Shown here one piece after another: positions 9,301 to 18,300 of a DNA stretch of 64,000 bases (within the stretch, counting starts at the first letter, position 1; each line of letters begins with the position of its first letter). Source of the DNA: Morinoia aosen (lineage: Eukaryota; Arthropoda; Malacostraca; Amphipoda; Talitridae); the NCBI GenBank assembly GCA_030386875.1, contig CM059576.1, forward strand, positions 14,884,058 through 14,948,057, read 5' to 3'. Made by a program: the position numbers and the translations under genes. The notes beneath the pieces were generated by a model. It saw nothing but the letters and a program-made list of their open reading frames with translations, was not told where the DNA came from and did not search any database.

Positions 9301-12300
9301 GTAATGAGAAGTGTAACAAATGTTATGTTGATATAATGCATATATTATGTATGTTGTGTTGTATTTATTTATATCCCATCAGGGGGACACAACTCTTGTG
9401 TCTATGGGAATTGGCGCTCCCAGGGGGGAATAGGTGTGAGGTCCCGAGCTGAGAGTTAAGTGAGCCTTCTTTTTGATGAAATAGAATGTTTTAGTTATGT
9501 TAAGGACCATCTTTTTTCGGTTCACTACTGTCCTGTTATTCAGCACCTACTATTTTCTTCTTCAACTTTTTCTTGTTTCATGAACTTCTTTCTTAACTTA
9601 CTGTTTCTGTGCACCTTGTGCATAGGTTCCGCGTTCCCTTTTCTCCGTGCTAAATGGTGCCTTCCTGCTTCCTCTCTTTGAACATCTTTGTCGTGGTAAA
9701 GAGAGGCTAAAACTTTTTTATAATCAATCGATTTCTTGTGCGACATTAAATTTCGGGGTCGTTCGCTAACGCATATTCAAAATACGTAGTGTTCATTTTT
9801 TTCTCATTTGGTGTGCCTGTCAATATTAATTTTTTACATCGTTGATCCAGGCACAGACTTTACCTTTGCATTATGGTTGAACTTCATTTTATGTAATTTT
9901 GTTCGATATTCGCAGTGTGGTCAACCGCACGCCTTAACACTTTGACTGCAACGTGCACCACCGGTGGTACACGGAGGTCATTTTCATAATGCTGCTGACC
10001 TGCCAGTAGTCACAAACTCAATTTTCATAAATACTTAATCAAAGCTAAATGAAGGCACGATCCAGTTTACGTTTGGTATTTTCTAAATAGTTTACTACAA
10101 TTGACTTTGAATTTTGGTTTGGTGTTGAGCTTAATATTTAGTAGTTGCAGTCGAAGTGTTGACTCATGTGTCTAATTCGTAACGCTCGTTAAATTGTGTG
10201 TTCGACTGAACCAAGTGAAGTTTCATTGCCTTTCTGTTTCTATTGCCTGGACATTTTGCTTCTTTCAATTTTGATTTTATTATTTTCCCCTATTTCTTCT
10301 CCGCTGCTCCTGTGCACCTTGTGCATTGATTCCGCGTTCCCTTGAGTCCATACATAACGGTGCCCTCCCTCTTTCCCCTCTTCGGATCTCATTTGTAGCG
10401 GTCAGGTTAACTTAATGTAGTTATTTTATTTAATAGATTTTTGTATGTATTTCAGGTAGCAGCTCGAGCTCTCCTGTGCACTCCACGCCCGGTAATGTTT
10501 TATTAATTATATCAATATAAGCTATTTTAATGAACGCGTCTATATGTGAATGTTCAGTAATTAATTGCTATATATAATAATTGGCGTAATTATCACACTT
10601 GAGATCATCCGAGTTGGAGACCTTTTTTCGTCCGAATCGTTTGAAAATCGGCCAGTATATGTCTTATGTGAAAGTAAACCTTTTTTGCTCCTGTCTTTTT
10701 TTCGATTTAGGCCTTAGTTTTTTTTGGACGAAAAATAAGTTTTTTGGTATATTTTATGTATATTTCAAATTGTATCTCCTCGTTGAGTTTTGATGCTAGA
10801 ACAAAAACAAAGACAGTTTTAGAATCCTTGAAACATTTCTAACAAACTCAGGGCTTTTTTTCAAATTCGAATTTTATCGATTTTTTCAAAATTTTTGGAA
10901 ATTTCTGAAATAAACAACAATTTTTTGGGTTTAGAGCTATATATTTTTTCGAAAAATTCGAATTTCAAAAAAAAGCCCTACTGAGTTTCTTAGAAATGTT
11001 CCAAGGATTCTAAAACTGTCTTTGGTTTTGTTCCAGCATCAAAACTCAATGAGATACATTTTGAATGTTGAAAATTTTTTGGGTACTTGCCATACAAAAT
11101 TTTTTGTTGAAGTGTAATATAATGAACAATTTATGTAATTGAATGCAGTTTTAATTTTTATTTCGATAATTTCCATACATAACTTCATATTCACAGTGTG
11201 AATTGTGATTTCCCCAAAAAAAAAATTATTTTATTTTTAAAAATGAATTTTTTTTTTCAGTCTGACTCTTATGAAATTTGACTATGATATGTAACTTTCG
11301 AAAAGAAACAATTTATTCCATTCGTTTTTTTTATTTAGGCCTTAGTTTTTGCAAAAATTTGACAAATTAGTTTTTACGTATTGATATTTCACTGATATTG
11401 ATATTTCAAGACGGATCCCCTCCTTCAGTTTTGATGCTAGAACGAAAACAAAGACAGTTTTAGAATCCATCGAACATTTTTAACAAACTCAGTAGGGCTT
11501 TTTTTCCATTTCCTTTATGTTCTCTTTTTATATGGGGTCAAAATCTGTCGAAAATGAAAAATTTTGGTCCCCTAACCCCCCCCGAGGGGGGGGGGGGATT
11601 ATTGTCCGTAGCGCCATAAAATTTTATGACGGAATAGTCCACCTAATAAGGGTCCTTTTCCTACAAAACATAAGAAATGACCCCCGGACCGACAGGGGCC
11701 GTGGATGATGTCCTTAAACATGTTCTAATGCAGAGTTCCGATGTTCATTTGCAGCTGTTACCCGCACGGACTCTCCAAGCGCCACCCCTTCTACTGCTGG
11801 CCAAGCCCCGCCTCCTGTCTCCACTCCCTCCACCAAACCCGCCTACTCCGTCTCTGGCCCCGCCCCTTCTGGAGGGGGCGTCACCTCATTGGCTAGTGGC
11901 TCCGCCACTCTTGGTACTGGCGCCACCTCATTGGTTGGTGGCTCCGCTCCTCCTGGGTCTCGCGCCCCCTCATTGGCCGGTAGTGGCTCCGCCCCTCCCA
12001 ACGCAATGACGAGTGGCTCCGCCCCTCTTGTAGCTGGCTCCGCCCATCACGGCGCTAGCCCCACCTCATTGACCAGTAGCTCCGCCCCTCCTGTGGCTGG
12101 CCCCACCCCATCCATTGGCCCCGCGCCCCAAATGGCTACGATGCCGTACCCTGGAGGCGTTTATTACCCACACCACGTGAACGTGGCCTCGTCGTCGGGG
12201 GCCACCACGAGTGTGAACTCAGCGCCCACCAATCACGGGGCGCCCCCCAGAGCTGTGGGGCCCTACCCCTGTGCCGTCGCGGTTGCGCACTTTCTCTGTA

Positions 12301-15300
12301 CATATGTTCGTACATATGCTGATGCAACGCCTGGGTGCGGTTTTACCGCAGTGCGGGTGCTTGGTCAGCAAATCGACACTATATAAAGACGTGCGCGACT
12401 CGCAAAGTCGCATTTGGACCGTGTTCCTCCCCTGTACAACATCGTTACCAGTAAACGTCGCCTATAACCAGCGTTATCTCTCTACCCTTCGGACTTCACA
12501 CCTACTTATGCCTTCACACTGGTGGCCATATCAGTGACGGACCCACGAATTCGCGAAGATATTTTGAAAAGAAAAGAAGATACAGTATTCGACGAGCAAC
12601 CTAAATAAGTTTGAGAAGAAGGTCGAGTGACTTCAGCAAATCAAGACGACGGAGATAACTACAGAGAATTCGAGAGAACTCCCGGAAGATCGTCTGGTGA
12701 CGAGAAGAAATATACTTTCTACGAAGATTATCTGCAGAGACTGCAGAGCAACGAGATATCGACTATAAGGACAGCATCTACAGACAGAGAGGTTCAGAGT
12801 TCTACGGAGAGGGCGGCTACGGAGCTGAAACCTTCAACTACGAGGTGATTCAGCCGACTACAGTTACGTTAACTTCGTGCTACGGGCGGAGCAGTGACGG
12901 TGCATCGCCTACAACGATGGCAGAGATCACGACATCGTGCGACAACTCTAACTACAATTTAAGATAAGTAAAGCAGCAGTTAATTGTGATAATTGTAACA
13001 GTGCCGTTGCAGCTAACTATTCATTGCGAGTGAGGCAGGCGGCGTGCAGCGTGCGCGTCAGCCAGTACGTGCGGGCGTCAAGGTCAAACTAGCTGGGCTG
13101 TACTTGCAGTTGCAGAGAGCAGGCTGTGTGTTCAATGACCCCTAGACATGAGCTGTTTTCAAGGTGTTACGAGTCTTATTTTTTAAAAGTGAGTGGCGCT
13201 ATTTTCTCGAGGTGTTGCTATAACTGCTTCAAGTACTTTTGTATTGTTTTAGTTGTGTAAATTTAATCTTGAGCAACGTTAAACTCATTTGAGCAGTGAT
13301 GTTATTTGTGTAATACGTAGAGACCAAACTCGTAACGTAATTATGCCTGAAATTTCAGTATCGAGTGATTTTCGAAATAGTAGAATGCCTACCACAGTTT
13401 TTTTTCTGATGTGGATATATTGGCGACAGAGAGATAAGTATACTTAAATGCCTTCTGTGGTCTGTACAACATGTAGGTCATGTGAGATTTATTTTTTTGC
13501 TGGTTGCGTCTGGTAGGATGATGGAGGGGGGAACTGCATTCCAATTTGCCCAAAGGTGATGCTGAAGACCTTTGTAAAAATCAACTTTCTAGCGTTAGAG
13601 TATAGTAAAATTAGAACAGGAATTGAAAGATAGTTTTCGACTAGTACAGAGCAGGCTGAGGATTAAGCCTAGCGAGAAATAATAACGATGAAATATGACG
13701 TAATGATGAGAAAATAATGATGAAATATTTTGTGGCTTTTAATGTGCTGAGAAGTGTTATGTGACTTCGAGAATTAAGAATAAATATAAGTAGGAAGGAG
13801 TAAAGATACTCTTCCGAGTGAGGTAAAATATCGTGGATGATATTCTGATGATACCTGATGTGCACGGATAGCACGGTTAAAGTAAGAATGAAGTATTTTT
13901 GAATACCGTAAATAATGCAGAGTGTCTGATGACAGACGTGGTTGCCCAGAGGTGGCGTAAAGAGTAATATTTGCGACGGTAGAGAGAGCCTCGAAAATGG
14001 CGGTGCTGTGGGGCAGTGAAAAAACCCCGAGACAGAAGTGCTGTGGGGCAGCGAATAACCCCGAGACAGAAATGCTGTGGGGCTATCTGGGAAAAGGCAA
14101 ATTAGTACCAGGTAATTCTATCAGCGAGGTCAAAGTATTGAAGTAGAAATGAATTCGCGCAGACAATTAAGTGAGTAAGCTTTAGAGAAGCGAATGTTTG
14201 CGATGTTCCCGGTAATGCGAATCTACCCAGGGTCGACAGTGTTTGTGGTGAAAGTTTCAATGCCATCTCTGGTAAAGACATTGGGGTAGTATCTGTAGAA
14301 CCGAGGCATTGTTGTAACGATATTCGTGTTGACGAACTAGGAATTAATGCCAGTGATACCATGATGGTCAGAGTAGCATTGTGGATTGTGTTTGTCCTTG
14401 TGCTGGCGAACAGAAGTATCATACGAGAGTAATAATGAGAGGCGATAGAAGCCCATTAATTAACCACACGTGGTGGTGAGGTAATTAGTTAAGAGTAACG
14501 AGAGTAATAGTGTGCAGAGTGTGCAGAGCTGTACGCAGCTGCACCGATACATTGAACTCTGAGAAAAAAGAGCACTAGACGACATGCAAACGCTGACTCA
14601 TACGTCAGACAGTGAGGCGCCGTATTTCCGGTGTCTGTGTTCAGCAACAGTTGCCAGGCAAGCTACGACGGCGTGGCATGAACATGACTGGTGAAGTCAT
14701 TTTGCAAGCCTACCCGAATTTCATACTCAGAATAGTTTTATGTTGTGTATTTTATTATTCAAACGTAAAAGAATGCAAAATTTATCGTCAAATCTCTCAA
14801 AGTTTCTACGGGATAATTAACAACTGATTGAACGATTAAAATTTAGAGTGCTTAACGTCAATATTGATTTTTACCTTGACAACTTTTCGTGTACGTAGCG
14901 TAAAATGTGTGTTTCTTATGTATTGAATTGTGTCTTTTTGTTGTATTTGCTTATGCTTCATGTTAACCTCGTATATGCATTAGTATTTAACCTTTTTAAT
15001 TAAGGCATTAACGTAACGCGATAAGTGAAACGTAAAGTACCCGTTCACAGTGTAACAGTTCAACAAGTAGAGTATAATAATACGTAATTTTCTTGTGCAA
15101 AAGCAGTACGTGATTATTGATTGTGATCTGTCGTGGCAAGAAACATTGATGATCTTGAAGAAATTAATTTTTTTTAAATTGTGCATCGAGGCTGAAAATG
15201 CCCCAGTTTTGCTCACGATAGAAACGGTGAATTAACAGTTTCTTAGTTTTGAATTCCACATTTGCGTGATAAGACTACTGATGCATTTTTCTTTTAAACA

Positions 15301-18300
15301 GAAATTTGAATGTCGGTCGGGGAGATTAAATGTAAATGCGGAATTTAGTCGTTCTTTATTGGGTTAGCAATTATGTTACGGGAAAATTCATGGATGGTAA
15401 TGAGGAAGCTACTTTTGGTTGTCATTAAAATTATTGATTTAAAAGCTTTAAGGAAGTTTACCCGTCATTAACTAAATAGTTAGATTCTGTAATGGATCAC
15501 TGGATCACTGTGACATTAATGGTGTTTCTCATTTTACTTTATTCAGGCATTCATGTACTAAATTTTGCGTTTTGGTCATGCTAATCGTTTTTGTATTGAA
15601 TTCCAATTTCAGTTCGAGCGTGTGCGAGCGGTAACACAACATCTGTAACACGGTAACATGGTACATGTACATGGCATCGCGTTGGTGTACGACAGCCTGG
15701 TGCCAGAGCGCTTGTCAACAAACATCGATGGCCTTGGCGGCAGCAGCGCTTTGCACGCAGCAAAGAGACTACTGAAATTTACCTTCGCGCGCAGTCAAGA
15801 GTTTACTGAAATTCATCTTCGCGCGCAGTGATTTCAAAACAGTAACTTACTTTGAAGATTCAATATGGTGTTAATACTTTATACTTTACCATGTTCGTAG
15901 TGTTGAAAACGTGGTTTAATAAATTTCGTAACTTAAAATGTGGTAATTATAAATTCAGAGTAGTTCAAGAATTTTGGACTTTGTTCACATGTTATTACTA
16001 TTGGATTACGATAAATTGAAATTGTTTAGTGATTTTCCTTTTATTTTTGCAGAGTGCGAAACCGATTTTCATATTCATATTCGATGTTCTAAACTAGTGT
16101 GTCTTCGATTTTGTTACGTATTATCTTATATCTTAATCCATGTGCTATACCATTATGTTACCGATAGAATTACGTTTTACGAGTCTACGGTACTCTGTTT
16201 ATTCTGATTGGTTGTTTTACTAATAGTGGAAAAATTCTGTTCTAATTTGTGCGATGTTTGGTTATAAGATTATCCAACTTCTATTTTTAAGTCTACGGTA
16301 ACGCAGACGATATTTTGAATGTTTCTTTTTGGTGAAAACTTTAATGATGCTTTATTTAATATCAACTCAACTTTTCTGTATCATTTTTCATTACCTACGA
16401 GGCAATAGTTTTGATTCTTATAAAATTTTCCGAAATTGCCTTTGCCGAAGAACTCGTGTTTTGCTCGGTGTTACTCTTTCACCAGAGATGTAAGCGAATG
16501 TTTTTATATTTACTCATGAATTAATATTAAGTTGGTATTTCCAAGCTTGTGTTTTACGTATTTCATTTTAACCATGTTCGCGAAGATGCTCGAGTCGATG
16601 CAACGTTCAGGTATATAATTATGATTTGTTTCATTTTGGTTTATCGATAAGCCAATTTATGCGAATACGTTGTTCACTTAAAATTTTAAAGGCATTGTGT
16701 ATTTAAATTTCATGCGTGTTTATTATTATACTAACGAATGTATTGGTTTTATTTAAAAATTTATGGCGAGTGTCAATGCAAATGTACGAGGTATCTGCGT
16801 GCCTTATTTCTTATTTTTGTTTGATTAAAAAACTTTTTAGTTGTTGTTTCAACGATGCGATTTTCTTTTTCATTTTTACTGCGTTAGCATTTGAACTGTT
16901 TACCACAAAACAATGTTAGAGTTAATTGTGTTTTTCATGGCTGGTGTTCATGTTAGCGGATTTTTGTTTTTTTTAGTACGACACGTGCCGAGGTGCATTG
17001 TTTTAAGGTTTTCTGTTGCCAGAAAATTTTTTATGTTGCAATGTTCAAGTGCCAAAATTTTTTTTTTTGCGTTCTATACGTGTCTTGAGCAGCGCCTCTT
17101 CCCATGTTTTTTTTGGTGATGGGGGTGTTTGCGTTTTTCTTTGCGATGCTTTTTGTTGAATTTAACTGGACGCGTTTGTTTTTCCTGTTACTGGCAGTTG
17201 TTTTTGCCACGAAAGGATTATTTTTATTTTTTTGGTTTTTCTAACCAGGATGCCTTTAGCTTACTGTGTTGATTTTTAATTTACGGTTCTTCCCTTTGAT
17301 TCGTGTATTTTGTAATAAATCAGGCATGGGGCAAGGTGTGTGCCGTCGCGGTTGCGCACTTTCTCTGTACATATGTTCGTACATATGCTGATGCAACGCC
17401 TGGGTGCGGTTTTACCGCAGTGCGGGTGCTTGGTCAGCAAATCGACACTATATAAAGACGTGCGCGACTCGCAAAGTCGCATTTGGACCGTGTTCCTCCC
17501 CTGTACAACATCGTTACCAGTAAACGTCGCCTATAACCAGCGTTATCTCTCTACCCTTCGGACTTCACACCTACTTTTGCCTTCACACCCCCCCTACCCC
17601 TCGTCTGCCTACCCCTACACCTCCGCAGGTATGTTATACCTTTATATTATGTAGTTATTTATTTGTTCAATTATATGTACGTTGACGTTAATGTATGTAT
17701 TTTTTTACGCAAACGTTTATATATACATGTTTTATTTGTACGGTTATATGTTTATTGATACATACGCTTTATTTGTAGGAGTAGAAATTAACTATACTTT
17801 CGGTCATGAAATATTCGCACGAGCATTTGATACATTGACTGATACATTAAATAAGTAAGAAAACTTTGATGATTTATGAAATTAGGGTATGGAAAATTTT
17901 CCCATTAGGCCGTGCCTTCTTTTCAATTACTTGACTGTAATGAAGGTTGTATTATTACTGTACATGTAACAGCATTACCCTCCGCGTGCAGGTTACTACT
18001 ACCCCTACCCCATGCAGGGGTGAGTACGGGGGTTAGGGGGGTCTGGTGTATGTGAAATGTTGTCATTTGTGCTGATATTGTGTGTTGAATGTGCCTATTG
18101 TGTGTACTGGATATTGTGTTGGTGTGTTGCGTCCTTCATTGCCTACCCCCACTACTTCCCTCTCATCCTCATTACGCCATTTTTTTCCCATTTCCCCCTT
18201 TTTATCCCCATTTCCCCCTTTTTATCCCCATTTCCCCCTTTTTATCCCCATTTCCCCCTTATTATCCCCATTTCCCCCTTTTTATCCCCATTTCCCCCTT

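Larger units (their letters stand above)
12270..17587 (+). mobile_element. ORF-less LTR retrotransposon (LARD-like) inside a coding exon
   Basis: 5318-bp element with 249-bp direct LTRs beginning TGTGCCGTCGCGG and ending CCTTCACA (12270-12518 and 17339-17587). I see one difference between them (A/T in CTTATGCC versus CTTTTGCC). After the 5' LTR comes C then TGGTGGCCATATCAGTGACG, a candidate primer-binding site. A purine-rich GGCATGGGGCAAGGTG precedes the 3' LTR. The 4.8-kb interior has no ORF above about 100 codons and no gag/pol motif, so it depends on another element. Flanking CCCC on both sides is consistent with a 4-bp target duplication. Confidence 0.85.

Noticed and set aside
12271-12537. 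small ORF repeated at 12271 and 17340
   Set aside because: It is LTR sequence occurring at both ends of the element and continues differently after each; no coding evidence.
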